NCBI GenBank assembly: GCA_963740945.1
Contig: CAVUGE010000017.1
Location: forward strand, 1-64,000
DNA length: 64,000 bases
Direction of reading: 5' to 3'
Origin: CAVQBP01 sp963740945
GTDB taxonomy: Bacteria; Bacteroidota; Ignavibacteria; Ignavibacteriales; Ignavibacteriaceae
Every line of letters begins with the position of its first letter. The first letter of the stretch is position 1. Both the position numbers and the translations under genes were made by a program. The notes beneath the pieces were generated by a model that was given only the letters and a program-made list of their open reading frames with translations, did no database searches and was not told the origin of the DNA. Below are positions 17,983-27,524 of this stretch, in pieces.

Positions 17983-19056
17983 ATGAAGCTTGCATTTTTA
18001 CTCTTCTTACTTTCTATTTCTGTTTCAATTTTTGCTCAGCCTGTTTGGGATTTCGAAACGACTGCGCAAGATACAGGGTGGACTCTCTTTCAACCTGATA
18101 AAGCACAATTTTCAGTAGTAGTTAATCCTAACATGTCCGGTTTGAATACCACTGCCCATGTTGCAAAATTAGTTGTTGGAAAGGATGCCGATCCTTGGTC
18201 AGGGATGTTCAATAACAAAATAACTCCATTTATTATTACGGCTCAAAACGCTCATCCCACATTACTAGTTTATAAAAATGTAATCTCCCGGGTAGATTTC
18301 AAATATGAAGGTGACGGATTTGGAGCGGATCACTTTGATTCCAATTCTGTAGTTAATCAATGGGAGAAAATGACATTTGATTTTACGTCGGATATTGGAA
18401 AAACAGTAAAAACAATAACTATTATTCCTGATTTTCCTCCAACCAGAACTGACAGCAGTGTAAACTATTTTGATATGATCGAATTTACACCTCCTCCGGT
18501 TCCGGTAGAATTAAGTTCATTTGCAGCATTCACAAATTCAGAAGGTGTTGAATTAACATGGAGTACAGCTACTGAGACGAATAATTCAGGTTTTGCCATT
18601 GAAAGAAGTTCCGATAATATCAGCTTTAAACAAATAGGTATTGTAAACGGACATGGAACTTCAACAAGCGCCAATAAATATTCTTACCTTGATAAGAATG
18701 TAAGCGGTAAATTTTTCTATCGATTGAAACAGATCGATTTTAATGGCGGCTTTAAATATTCCAAAGCTGTTGAAGTGAGTACTTCCAAACCTATTTCATT
18801 CGCATTGAATCAAAATTATCCCAACCCGTTTAACCCATCAACAACTATTAGTTATTCTATTCCTGAAAAATCATTTGTTACAATTAAAGTATATAATGTT
18901 CTAGGGAATGTAGTTGCTTCATTAGTTAATAATCAAATTGAAGCGGGTGAGCACAATATTCAATTTAATGCTAATCAATTAAGTAGCGGTGTGTATTTCT
19001 ATACTATCACTGCCGGAAATTTTTCAGCAACGAAAAAGCTAATGCTTTTGAAATAA
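17983..19056 (+). CDS. Secreted T9SS-sorted protein with carbohydrate-binding-like N-domain
   Basis: A 357-residue exported protein, first gene behind the LacI-type operator. A Sec signal peptide (MKLAFLLFLLSISVSIFAQ) is followed by a beta-rich region of about 150 residues starting VWDFETTAQDTGW, which resembles the jelly-roll modules found with glycan enzymes but matches no family I can name. Then comes a linker domain with ELTWSTATETNNSGFAIERS, common in T9SS cargo, and a type-A sorting domain from about 280 (NYPNPFNPSTTISYSIP, LSSGVYFYTITAG, KKLMLLK). The sorting domain directs it through T9SS to the surface or medium. A surface glycan-binding role is inferred from the locus only. A terminator-like hairpin follows. 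Confidence 0.82.
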   Translation: MKLAFLLFLLSISVSIFAQPVWDFETTAQDTGWTLFQPDKAQFSVVVNPNMSGLNTTAHVAKLVVGKDADPWSGMFNNKITPFIITAQNAHPTLLVYKNVISRVDFKYEGDGFGADHFDSNSVVNQWEKMTFDFTSDIGKTVKTITIIPDFPPTRTDSSVNYFDMIEFTPPPVPVELSSFAAFTNSEGVELTWSTATETNNSGFAIERSSDNISFKQIGIVNGHGTSTSANKYSYLDKNVSGKFFYRLKQIDFNGGFKYSKAVEVSTSKPISFALNQNYPNPFNPSTTISYSIPEKSFVTIKVYNVLGNVVASLVNNQIEAGEHNIQFNANQLSSGVYFYTITAGNFSATKKLMLLK

Positions 19057-19086
19057 TTTCAATTCCCAAATTTTTTTGTATTCAAT

Positions 19087-19124
19087 TTCAGCCGGTGCAT
19101 TTATAAACGCCGGCTGAATTTTTT
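19087..19124 (+). terminator. Intercistronic terminator or attenuator
   Basis: TTCAGCCGG (19087-19095) pairs with CCGGCTGAA (19110-19118), then six T residues. Lying between the T9SS protein and the GH94 gene, with no new promoter obvious in the 40 bp that follow, it probably lets the first gene be expressed more strongly than the enzymes behind it. Confidence 0.8.
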
Positions 19125-19162
19125 CCGCATATCTATTTAGTTGATTTCTGTGAGGCCGCATC

Positions 19163-21544
19163 TTGAAAAGTAAATTTGAGAATAAGTATGGTTATTTTTC
19201 TGATGACGGAAATGAATATATTATCAAGGATTACAAAACACCAAAACCGTGGATTAACGTAATAACAAACGGGGATTATGGATTTGTAATTTCACAAACA
19301 GGGGGCGGATTCAGCTGGCTTACACATTCCGAATTTAATAGAATTACGAGGTGGCATCAGGATCTTGTTCAAGATAATTGGGGGAAATATATATATATAA
19401 AAAATAATAAGACCGGTGAAGTATGGAGCCCAACTGTACTTCCTATTAAAAAGGAACCGGATTCCTACAAGTGTATCTTTGGTTTTGGATATACCTCCTT
19501 TCAAACTGAATATAAAGGGATAAAAATTTTATTTACACTCTTTGTTCCCAATGAAGACAATCTTGAAATCTGGGATATACAGATAGAAAATCAAACAAAT
19601 GAAGAAATCGATCTTTCTTTATATACTTATTTCGAATGGTGTCTTGGTACCTCAGCTGATCATCATAGGGAATTTCATAAAACCTTCATTGTGACTTCCT
19701 TTGATGAAAAACTTAATAGCATTCTTGCAACAAAAAAATTATGGGAAATACCTTTGGGAGACCGTGGTCACTGGAATATTGATTACGATTATTTAGGATA
19801 CTTTGCCTCAAACAAAAAAGTTGATGAATATGATACTGAAAAAGAATCTTTTATCGGACAATATGGTCACCTTGCAGATCCGGCAGCATTAAAGAAAGAT
19901 ACTTTAAGCGGACTTACAGGAAGCTGGAATGATCCTATAGGAAGTTTAAAAATAAACTTTAAAATAGGTCAGGGGAAACATGAAAGATTTGATTATTATT
20001 TAGGAGCGGGAAAAAACAGAAACGAAATTGAAATAATACTTGAAAAATATAAAACTTCAAAAAATATTGATGACGCTCTAAAAGCCGTTAAAGGGAAGTG
20101 GCTCAACTTATTTGATAAACTTGAAATCAAAACTCCGGATGAACAAATGAATCTCTTAGTTAATAAGTGGTTAAAATATCAGGCTATAGCGGGAAGATTA
20201 TGGGGACGTACGGCTTACTATCAGCAGAGCGGAGCATTCGGATTCAGAGATCAGCTTCAAGACAGCCTTATATTCTTACCTTTAGATGCGAAACATACTG
20301 CAAAGCAAATTAGACTGCATGCCAGGCATCAGTTTATTGACGGTACAGTATTGCATTGGTGGCATCCTATTACAGAGACCGGGCTCGAAACAAAAATGAC
20401 AGATGACCTTCTATGGCTCCCTTTTTTAATAATTCAATATTTGAAAGAAACAGATAATTTGGATTTTGTTGATGAAGAAGTGGAATATTACGATCATCCC
20501 AAAATGACGGAATCCTTATATACGCATTCTTTGAAATCAATAGATAAAGTTTTAAGCAGGTACAGTGACCGGAATCTGCCATTAATTGGTGCTGGAGATT
20601 GGAATGATGGTTTAAGTGCGGTTGGTTTAGATATGAAAGGGGAATCGATATGGCTGGCGGAATTTTTTTATTATATCCTTATAGAATTCCAGGAAGTATG
20701 TAAAAGAAGAAAAGACATAGAAAGATTAGAACAATTAAAAAGTGAAGCAGAAAAATTAAAAAATTCTTTTACTAAAAATGCATGGGATGGAGAATGGTAT
20801 TATAGAGCAACAAAGGATTCAGGAGAAAAAATTGGAAGCAAAGAAAATCAAGAAGGGAAGATTTACTTAAATGCACAAACTTGGGCTGTTATTAGTGATA
20901 TTGGTTTAGAAGAAAATAAAAAAACAGCTATGGAATCTGTTAAAAAGCATCTAATCAAGAAAAATGGGCCATTGTTACTTTATCCAGCTTATTCAAAACC
21001 GGATAAATATATCGGTTACCTTTCCCGTTATGCTCCCGGACGGCGTGAAAACGGAGGTGTATATACTCATGCAGCAGTATGGACTATCTGGGCATATGCA
21101 TTATTGAAGGATCCGGAAACTATGTATGATGTGTTTAAGGGAATTAGTCCTATTAATAATGGAATGAATCCGGATGAATATTTTGTAGAACCTTACGTAA
21201 CTGCCGGTAATATTGATGGTCCTGGATCTCCATATTATGGAAGAGGGGGCTGGACATGGTATACCGGTTCAGCTGCCTGGCTGCAAAAAGTAATTGTTGA
21301 TTGGATATTGGGTATAAGAGCAGTATCCGAAGGTTTAATTATTGATCCCTGTATTCCTGAAGAATGGAGCAGTTTCTCAATCAAAAGAACTTTCAGAAAT
21401 ACTGTTTATCATATTGATGTTTTAAATGAGAATCATTCTTCATATGGAATAGAATATATGGAAGTTGATGGTATTAAAGTAAATTCAAATATAATAAAAT
21501 GCAGCAGGAAAGAAAGAACCTTTATTAAAGTATTTATGAAATAA
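19163..21544 (+). CDS. GH94 family glycoside phosphorylase (cellobiose-phosphorylase-like)
   Basis: Cytoplasmic inverting phosphorylase (no signal peptide) that splits a beta-linked glucoside with phosphate, yielding glucose 1-phosphate. The 793-residue length matches cellobiose-type GH94 enzymes rather than the roughly 1100-residue 1,2-beta-oligoglucan phosphorylases. Seen are the N-terminal beta-sandwich (KYGYFSDDGNEYII, PWINVITNGDYGF), the (alpha/alpha)6 domain with SGAFGFRDQLQDSL near 355, HARHQFIDGTVLHWWHP, and AGDWNDGLS near 477-485, where the general-acid Asp of GH94 is expected. Start is TTG at 19163: an in-frame TGA at 19151 excludes anything further upstream. Neighbours suggest beta-1,2- or beta-1,3-gluco-oligosaccharides; specificity is not proven by sequence. 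Confidence 0.88.
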   Translation: MKSKFENKYGYFSDDGNEYIIKDYKTPKPWINVITNGDYGFVISQTGGGFSWLTHSEFNRITRWHQDLVQDNWGKYIYIKNNKTGEVWSPTVLPIKKEPDSYKCIFGFGYTSFQTEYKGIKILFTLFVPNEDNLEIWDIQIENQTNEEIDLSLYTYFEWCLGTSADHHREFHKTFIVTSFDEKLNSILATKKLWEIPLGDRGHWNIDYDYLGYFASNKKVDEYDTEKESFIGQYGHLADPAALKKDTLSGLTGSWNDPIGSLKINFKIGQGKHERFDYYLGAGKNRNEIEIILEKYKTSKNIDDALKAVKGKWLNLFDKLEIKTPDEQMNLLVNKWLKYQAIAGRLWGRTAYYQQSGAFGFRDQLQDSLIFLPLDAKHTAKQIRLHARHQFIDGTVLHWWHPITETGLETKMTDDLLWLPFLIIQYLKETDNLDFVDEEVEYYDHPKMTESLYTHSLKSIDKVLSRYSDRNLPLIGAGDWNDGLSAVGLDMKGESIWLAEFFYYILIEFQEVCKRRKDIERLEQLKSEAEKLKNSFTKNAWDGEWYYRATKDSGEKIGSKENQEGKIYLNAQTWAVISDIGLEENKKTAMESVKKHLIKKNGPLLLYPAYSKPDKYIGYLSRYAPGRRENGGVYTHAAVWTIWAYALLKDPETMYDVFKGISPINNGMNPDEYFVEPYVTAGNIDGPGSPYYGRGGWTWYTGSAAWLQKVIVDWILGIRAVSEGLIIDPCIPEEWSSFSIKRTFRNTVYHIDVLNENHSSYGIEYMEVDGIKVNSNIIKCSRKERTFIKVFMK

Positions 21545-21561
21545 ATTCTTAAAAGTATTAG

Positions 21562-23673
21562 ATGGAAGAGACTAAATCTCAAGTTATTAACAAAAAAATA
21601 ACTTCATTCCTGCTAAACGGTGTTTGGAAATATTTAACTGATGTAGATGGAAGATTTTCCATTGATGAGGTTAAAGAAAAATATGATAATTCAAGTTCTT
21701 TTTCAGAAATGTCAATTCCAAATAATTGGCAATTAGCAGGATTAAATAGTTTTAACGGGTCTGTCTGGTTTATCAGAGAATTTAATTTAGATTTTACCGA
21801 AAAACCAAACGATATCCAAATACTTAAATTTTGCGGTATAGATTATTTTGCCGATGTCTGGTTAAACTGGAAATATATAGGACACCATGAAGGTTATTTC
21901 CAGGAATTCACGTTCAGGATTGATTCAAATTTAAATAATGAAAATAATGTTTTAATTGTAAAAGTAACTTCTCCATTTGAGGAACCATATAAAGTTTGGC
22001 CATCAAAGAAAAAATTAATAAAAGGTATATTTAATCATCACGATTGCAGACCTGGAGGAAGAATATATGAACATGGACAGGATCAGAATACCGGTGGTAT
22101 CTGGAATGATGTTTTAATTAAATACGGCTATCCTGTTTATGTGGATTCTATTAAAATATCTTCAAATATAAACCATAAAACTAATGCTGCCAATCTTCTT
22201 TTCAATATAAAATTTATTTCTTCTTTTCAGGCCCCTCTGAAAATACCGCTTAAGTTTGATATTATTTCCCCATCAGGAATAAATAAAAATCAAAAAATCG
22301 ATATTGAATTCATTCCATCGATAAATGAAATTAATTATTCAATTCAAATTGAAAATCCGGAACTATGGTGGTGTTTTGATCTTGGAACACCGGCTCTTTA
22401 TAAGATAAAAATTTCTTCCAAATTTTTTGAAGAGCAAAAAATAAATTTCGGAATACGGGAAGTTTATCTGGATGAAAAGAAACAATTTTTCATCAATGGA
22501 AAAAGACTTTTTTTAAGAGGAACAAATATAATTCCTGAGCAATATTTAAGCAGCTTATCGGATGAAAAAATTTTGACATTAGTAAACTTGATGAAGGAAG
22601 CAAATATTAATATAGTCAGAGTACATGCTCATGTAAACAGGAAAGAACTTTATGAGGAGTTTGATAGGCAGGGAATATTAGTCTGGCAGGATTTCAGCCT
22701 GCAGTGGACTTATGATGATTCATCTGAATTTATTGATAATGCAGTTACTCAAATTAAGGATATGGTTCGCCAGCTTTATAATTATACTTCAATAGCTTTG
22801 TGGTGCTGTCACAATGAACCTGGAGAACAATCCTATTCTTTAGATCCAATACTTTTTCAAGCTGTTAAAAACGAAGACAGTCAAAGAATAATCAGACAAT
22901 CATCCAATTATGAAGAACATGCATACGATGGTTGGTATTGGGGGAAGATGGAACATTTTGCAGCAGCGCCAATGGGTCCTCTAGTAACCGAATTTGGTGC
23001 TCAAGCTTTACCGGAATATGGCTCATTGAAAAAGTTTATTTCAGAAAAAGACTTATTCCCGCCAAACCGGGATAAATGGGAATATCATAATTTTCAGAGA
23101 GATCAGACTTTTAATATTGCAAAAATTGAGATGGGGGATAATATAGAGACATTTATTCACAATTCTCAAAATTATCAAGCAAAACTTTTAGAAATTGCAA
23201 TTGATTTTTATAGAAGGAAAAAGTTTAGAGATATTACCGGAATATTTCAGTTTATGTTTGTTGACAGCTGGCCCTCAATAACCTGGTCTGTAGTTGATTA
23301 TTACCTTCAACCTAAAAAGGGATATTATACTCTTAAAAAAGCTTTCCAGCCGCTTTATATTTCTATTAATTTAAGACAAGAACAATATTTTAGAGGCACA
23401 AAATTATTATTTGATATTTATCTAATTAATGACTTATATAGAACAAGTAATGAATGTCAATTGAACTTTTATATCGATGATAACTATTATGATTGTTTTA
23501 ATTCAATTTTAATAAAAGAGGATGATATAACCTTCATAAATTATGAGGAATTTAATTTTATTATACCTGATAACCTTGAAATTGGAAGTCATAAAATGGA
23601 AATAGTATTAATAGAAGGAGATGGAGATATATTATCAAGAAACGATTTTATCTTTTTATTAGTTGGGGATTAA
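21562..23673 (+). CDS. GH2 family glycoside hydrolase
   Basis: Retaining exo-hydrolase of 703 residues without a signal peptide, so probably cytoplasmic. Layout: a sugar-binding jelly-roll (about 1-180, with IPNNWQLAGLNSFNGSVWFI and FADVWLNWKYIGHHEGYF), an immunoglobulin-like domain (about 190-300), and a TIM barrel with LRGTNIIPEQYLSSL. The acid/base is the Glu of CCHNEPGEQ (near 418) and the nucleophile the Glu of VTEFGAQALPE (near 477), as in beta-mannosidase and exo-glucosaminidase branches of GH2. It starts 17 bp after GH94, so the two are likely co-translated and may act on the same imported oligosaccharide. The sugar removed is not decided by what I can see. Confidence 0.87.
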   Translation: MEETKSQVINKKITSFLLNGVWKYLTDVDGRFSIDEVKEKYDNSSSFSEMSIPNNWQLAGLNSFNGSVWFIREFNLDFTEKPNDIQILKFCGIDYFADVWLNWKYIGHHEGYFQEFTFRIDSNLNNENNVLIVKVTSPFEEPYKVWPSKKKLIKGIFNHHDCRPGGRIYEHGQDQNTGGIWNDVLIKYGYPVYVDSIKISSNINHKTNAANLLFNIKFISSFQAPLKIPLKFDIISPSGINKNQKIDIEFIPSINEINYSIQIENPELWWCFDLGTPALYKIKISSKFFEEQKINFGIREVYLDEKKQFFINGKRLFLRGTNIIPEQYLSSLSDEKILTLVNLMKEANINIVRVHAHVNRKELYEEFDRQGILVWQDFSLQWTYDDSSEFIDNAVTQIKDMVRQLYNYTSIALWCCHNEPGEQSYSLDPILFQAVKNEDSQRIIRQSSNYEEHAYDGWYWGKMEHFAAAPMGPLVTEFGAQALPEYGSLKKFISEKDLFPPNRDKWEYHNFQRDQTFNIAKIEMGDNIETFIHNSQNYQAKLLEIAIDFYRRKKFRDITGIFQFMFVDSWPSITWSVVDYYLQPKKGYYTLKKAFQPLYISINLRQEQYFRGTKLLFDIYLINDLYRTSNECQLNFYIDDNYYDCFNSILIKEDDITFINYEEFNFIIPDNLEIGSHKMEIVLIEGDGDILSRNDFIFLLVGD

Positions 23674-23726
23674 GTGCAACATCATGATTCAATTGAAAGG
23701 GAACTCTTAATCAATAGGAAGCGCTC

Positions 23727-26135
23727 TTGAAAAAAATTACAACTTTAATAATCTTATTAGTATTTGCCGGTTTTACATTTGGACAGGATTATATTTTTTT
23801 TAGTGACAGTCCAAATGATAATTATTACGATCCCAGCTTCGGATTTAGTCAAAATGGAAGCACGGTTGTAACTGCTAACGATAATAAATTTCCTGTAGAT
23901 GTTAATCATAAATATTCAGGAACAAACGCATTAAGATTAATGTGGAAATCTGCTGCCGGCGGCGATTGGGGAATTGCAGTTGCCGAAGAAGGCTGGACAG
24001 CTCATGATGTTACAGGAAAGGATTATATTACATTCGAAATTTATACCGGAACAACTGTTGACTCGGCTTCTTTAATTTCAATTTATCTTGAAGATATACA
24101 AAACGTAAAAACACCAAAACAAAGTTTAGCTAATTATATAAATAAAATTGAGAAAGATAAATGGACAAAAGTCTCGGTTCCGCTTTCCATTTTTATTCAA
24201 AATCCTGGTAGTGCAGACCTCACAAAAATAAAAACGATTTATTTCGGTCAGGGCTTTTCAGATGGCGGGTTGCATTTAATTTATCTCGATGAAATTAGAA
24301 TGACAGCAACGGGAGCTATTGACACGACAGCCCCTTCAGTTCCAATCGGGTTAACTGCCTCAGCATCAAATACAAATATAAATTTATCATGGAATCCAAA
24401 TACTGAAACTGATCTTGCGGGATATAGAATTTACAAATCAAGCGGCAGTGATTATGAAATTATTGGATTTAAATCCAGATCTGATACAAGTTATATTGAT
24501 GAGACAGGTATTCCTCCCAAAACACTCAGTTATAAAATTTCCGCATACGACTCAAGCGGGAATGAATCTGCTTTAAGTGAAGTAGTTACAGCATCAACTA
24601 CAAGTGCGTCTGACAGCGTATTGCTTGATATGGTTCAGAGAGCTACATTTAAATATTTTTGGGATTATGCTCATCCGGTATCGGGATTGGCACGAGAGAG
24701 ATTAGGTTCCGGTGAAACTTGTGCTATTGGCGGATCGGGATTTGGCGTGATGGCAATCCCGATAGGAATTGAAAGAAGTTTTATTACCAGGGCACAAGGT
24801 GTTGCAAGAATGCTGACTATTTTAAATTTCCTTACTACCAAAGCTGATAGATTTCATGGAGCGTTCCCCCATTGGATGAATGGAACCACCGGGAAGGTAA
24901 TTCCTTTTAGTGCAAAAGATGACGGCGGAGACCTTGTAGAAACATCATATATGATGGAAGGATTATTAACTGTACGTGAATATTTTAATCAAGATAATTC
25001 AGATGAAAACCAAATTAGGGATCTTATAACTTCAATATGGGAATCTGTTGAATGGGATTGGTATAGAAAAGATAATGGTGATTTTTTGTATTGGCATTGG
25101 TCTCAAAATTATAATTGGGATATGAACTTTCCGATACAAGGTTTCAATGAAACAATGATTACTTATCTCCTCGCAATTGCTTCTCCTACTCACCCTATAC
25201 CTGCAAGTTTATATTATAAAGGATGGGCCAGCAGTTCAAGTTATAAAAATGGAAATTCATTCTTCGGGATTCCTTTATTTGTTGGTTGGGATTACGGCGG
25301 ACCGTTATTTTTTGTTCATTATTCTTTTATGGGATTTGATCCTAGAGATAAAAAAGATATCTATACAAACTATTTTATTAATAACAGAAATTATACACTT
25401 ATTGATCAGGCTTATTGTTCAAATAACCCTAAAAATTTTCCTGGTTATAATGCTGATACATGGGGTTTAACAGCCAGTGATAATCCATGGGGATATGGTG
25501 CACAAAGCCCTACTAACGATAACGGGACTATTTCACCTACTGCGGCACTTTCTTCAATGCCATATACGCCTGAACAATCAATTAGAGCATTAAAAAGTTT
25601 TTATTATGTTTATGGCGGTAAGCTCTGGGGAACTTATGGTTTTATTGATGCATTTAATCTAAGTCAAAATTGGTATGCCGGCAGTTATATTGCAATAGAT
25701 GAAGGTCCAATTATAGATATGATTGAAAATTACAGATCTCAATTGCTTTGGAAAAATTTTATGGCAAACCCAGAAATTCAAACTATGCTTGATGCCATCG
25801 GGTTCGTGCCTGATTCTATTTCAACCGGTGTGAATGATATTCAAACTAATAATATAGCTTCTTATAAAATAATTGGTAATTATCCCAATCCATTCAATCC
25901 TTCTACCATCATTAAATTTAATTTACCTTCAAGGCTAAATGTTGAATTGAAAGTATATGATATTTTAGGAAGGGAAGTAAGGAATTTATTTGACGGACAG
26001 CTTAATGCCGGTTCAAATGAAGTTAAATGGAATGGACAGGATGATTATGGAAGAAATGTTGCATCAGGAGTATATTTATATACATTAAAGGTAAATGGAG
26101 AAATTTTAACCGGTAAAATGGCCTTGGAGAAATGA
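23727..26135 (+). CDS. T9SS-exported GH144-type glucanase with FN3 domain (endo-beta-1,2-glucanase family)
   Basis: Secreted 802-residue enzyme. Order: signal peptide ending TFGQ, a beta-rich carbohydrate-binding-like module (about 25-195), a fibronectin type III domain (about 200-290, with NLSWNPNTETDLAGYRIYK), an (alpha/alpha)6 glucoamylase-like domain of the GH144 family (about 295-705, with DMVQRATFKYFWDYAHP, DDGGDLVETSYMMEGLL, GFNETMITYLLA and IAIDEGPIIDMIENYRS), and a T9SS type-A sorting domain (GNYPNPFNPSTIIKF). GH144 was founded on an endo-beta-1,2-glucanase, so the polymer is probably beta-1,2-glucan. The TTG start at 23727 follows AGGAAG. Its TGA overlaps the ATG of the binding-protein gene. 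Confidence 0.88.
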   Translation: MKKITTLIILLVFAGFTFGQDYIFFSDSPNDNYYDPSFGFSQNGSTVVTANDNKFPVDVNHKYSGTNALRLMWKSAAGGDWGIAVAEEGWTAHDVTGKDYITFEIYTGTTVDSASLISIYLEDIQNVKTPKQSLANYINKIEKDKWTKVSVPLSIFIQNPGSADLTKIKTIYFGQGFSDGGLHLIYLDEIRMTATGAIDTTAPSVPIGLTASASNTNINLSWNPNTETDLAGYRIYKSSGSDYEIIGFKSRSDTSYIDETGIPPKTLSYKISAYDSSGNESALSEVVTASTTSASDSVLLDMVQRATFKYFWDYAHPVSGLARERLGSGETCAIGGSGFGVMAIPIGIERSFITRAQGVARMLTILNFLTTKADRFHGAFPHWMNGTTGKVIPFSAKDDGGDLVETSYMMEGLLTVREYFNQDNSDENQIRDLITSIWESVEWDWYRKDNGDFLYWHWSQNYNWDMNFPIQGFNETMITYLLAIASPTHPIPASLYYKGWASSSSYKNGNSFFGIPLFVGWDYGGPLFFVHYSFMGFDPRDKKDIYTNYFINNRNYTLIDQAYCSNNPKNFPGYNADTWGLTASDNPWGYGAQSPTNDNGTISPTAALSSMPYTPEQSIRALKSFYYVYGGKLWGTYGFIDAFNLSQNWYAGSYIAIDEGPIIDMIENYRSQLLWKNFMANPEIQTMLDAIGFVPDSISTGVNDIQTNNIASYKIIGNYPNPFNPSTIIKFNLPSRLNVELKVYDILGREVRNLFDGQLNAGSNEVKWNGQDDYGRNVASGVYLYTLKVNGEILTGKMALEK

Positions 26136-27409
26136 TTTTAAACCAAATGCTAAGAGTTTTTTTATTAGTAATAATATTATTTTTCTTTTTCTCAAGCTGC
26201 AGTAATAAAGATAAAATTTATATACAAATTAACTTTTGGGGATTAGGTGCAGAGGGAGAAACAGTTCAAAAATTAGTTCCCGAATTTGAGAAAGAAAATC
26301 CGAATATAAAAGTAAAAGTTCAAATGATGCCCTGGACGGCAGCTCAGGAAAAACTCATCTCGTCATATGCAGGTAATAATACTCCCGATGCTTGTCAACT
26401 GGGCAATACATGGGTACCACAGTTTGTTCAAATGAATGCAATTGAAAACCTTACACCTCTAATAAAACAAAGTAATGAAATCAATAAAGATAAATATTTT
26501 GACGGGATCTGGGATACAAATATAATCGATAGTCTTGTATATGGAATACCATGGTATATCGATACACGAATATTATTTTACAGAACTGATATTCTAAAAA
26601 AAGCAGGCTATAACTCATCACCCAAAACATGGCAGCAGCTTTTTGATGCCTCAGAAAAAATTGTTGAACAGAAAGAAGCGAAATACGCAATTTATTTGGC
26701 AACAAATGAATGGGCAACACCGGTAATATTTGGTTTACAAAACGGGGCTAAACTATTAAAGAATAATAAAAGATATGGAAATTTTAGTGATGTAAAATTT
26801 AAAGAAGCTTTTAAATATCTAATTAAATTTTATAAAGAAGGTTTATCACCAATGGGAATCCAAGATGTCCCAAATATTTATCAAGCCTTTGCAAAAAAAT
26901 ATATAGCCATGTATATATCCGGTCCGTGGAATATTCCGGAATTTAAAAAATGGATGACAGGGGATTTGGCGGATAAATGGATGACAGCACCATTGCCGGG
27001 TCCAAATGATTCCACTGCAGGAATTTCTTTAGCCGGTGGTTCAAGTCTTGTTATTTTCAAAAGCTCGAAGCATAAAAAAGAAGTCTGGAAATTTTTTGAG
27101 TATTTGTCTATGCCTAAAATTCAAATAGAATTGTATAAGCTGCTGAATGATTTACCCGCAGTAAAACAATCATGGAATGATTCATCATTAAAAAATGATC
27201 AATATATGAAGGCGTTTTATGAACAGTTCCAGCATGTAGTTGCTACTCCGAAAATCCCGGAATGGGAACAGATTGTCTTTTCAAAATTACAGCAATACCT
27301 CGAATTCGCAGCGCGGGGTGCAATAACTGTTGATAAAGCATTAGCTGATCTGGATAAAGATGTTGATAAGATACTTGAAAAGCGAAGGTGGATGTTGAGC
27401 AGAAAATAA
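26132..27409 (+). CDS. ABC transporter sugar-binding lipoprotein (family 1)
   Basis: Periplasmic solute-binding protein of 425 residues, receptor of a CUT1-type oligosaccharide importer. The N-terminal hydrophobic segment ends in the lipobox FFSSC (Cys near residue 23), so it is anchored by lipid. Family segments include NFWGLGAEGETVQKLVPEFE, NTPDACQLGNTWVPQF, YGIPWYIDTRILFYRTDIL and AGGSSLVIFKSSKHKKEVW. Its ATG overlaps the GH144 stop by four bases (ATGA), which ties its expression to that glucanase and suggests its ligand is a GH144 product. Two permease genes follow; the 115-bp gap before them has no terminator that I can see. Confidence 0.93.
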   Translation: MILNQMLRVFLLVIILFFFFSSCSNKDKIYIQINFWGLGAEGETVQKLVPEFEKENPNIKVKVQMMPWTAAQEKLISSYAGNNTPDACQLGNTWVPQFVQMNAIENLTPLIKQSNEINKDKYFDGIWDTNIIDSLVYGIPWYIDTRILFYRTDILKKAGYNSSPKTWQQLFDASEKIVEQKEAKYAIYLATNEWATPVIFGLQNGAKLLKNNKRYGNFSDVKFKEAFKYLIKFYKEGLSPMGIQDVPNIYQAFAKKYIAMYISGPWNIPEFKKWMTGDLADKWMTAPLPGPNDSTAGISLAGGSSLVIFKSSKHKKEVWKFFEYLSMPKIQIELYKLLNDLPAVKQSWNDSSLKNDQYMKAFYEQFQHVVATPKIPEWEQIVFSKLQQYLEFAARGAITVDKALADLDKDVDKILEKRRWMLSRK

Positions 27410-27524
27410 GAGGATTACGTATTTCAGAATTCTGGCATTATCGTCACTTTGGGAAAATTTCGGATTGAAAAGAAAAGATCTAGAATTGGAATTGACAATA
27501 AAATCAGATTTAATAAGTTGATTC

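Noticed and set aside
23714..23728. LacI-type operator at GGAAGCGCTCTTG
   Set aside because: It matches the operator only over a few central bases and coincides with the ribosome-binding region of the GH144 gene.
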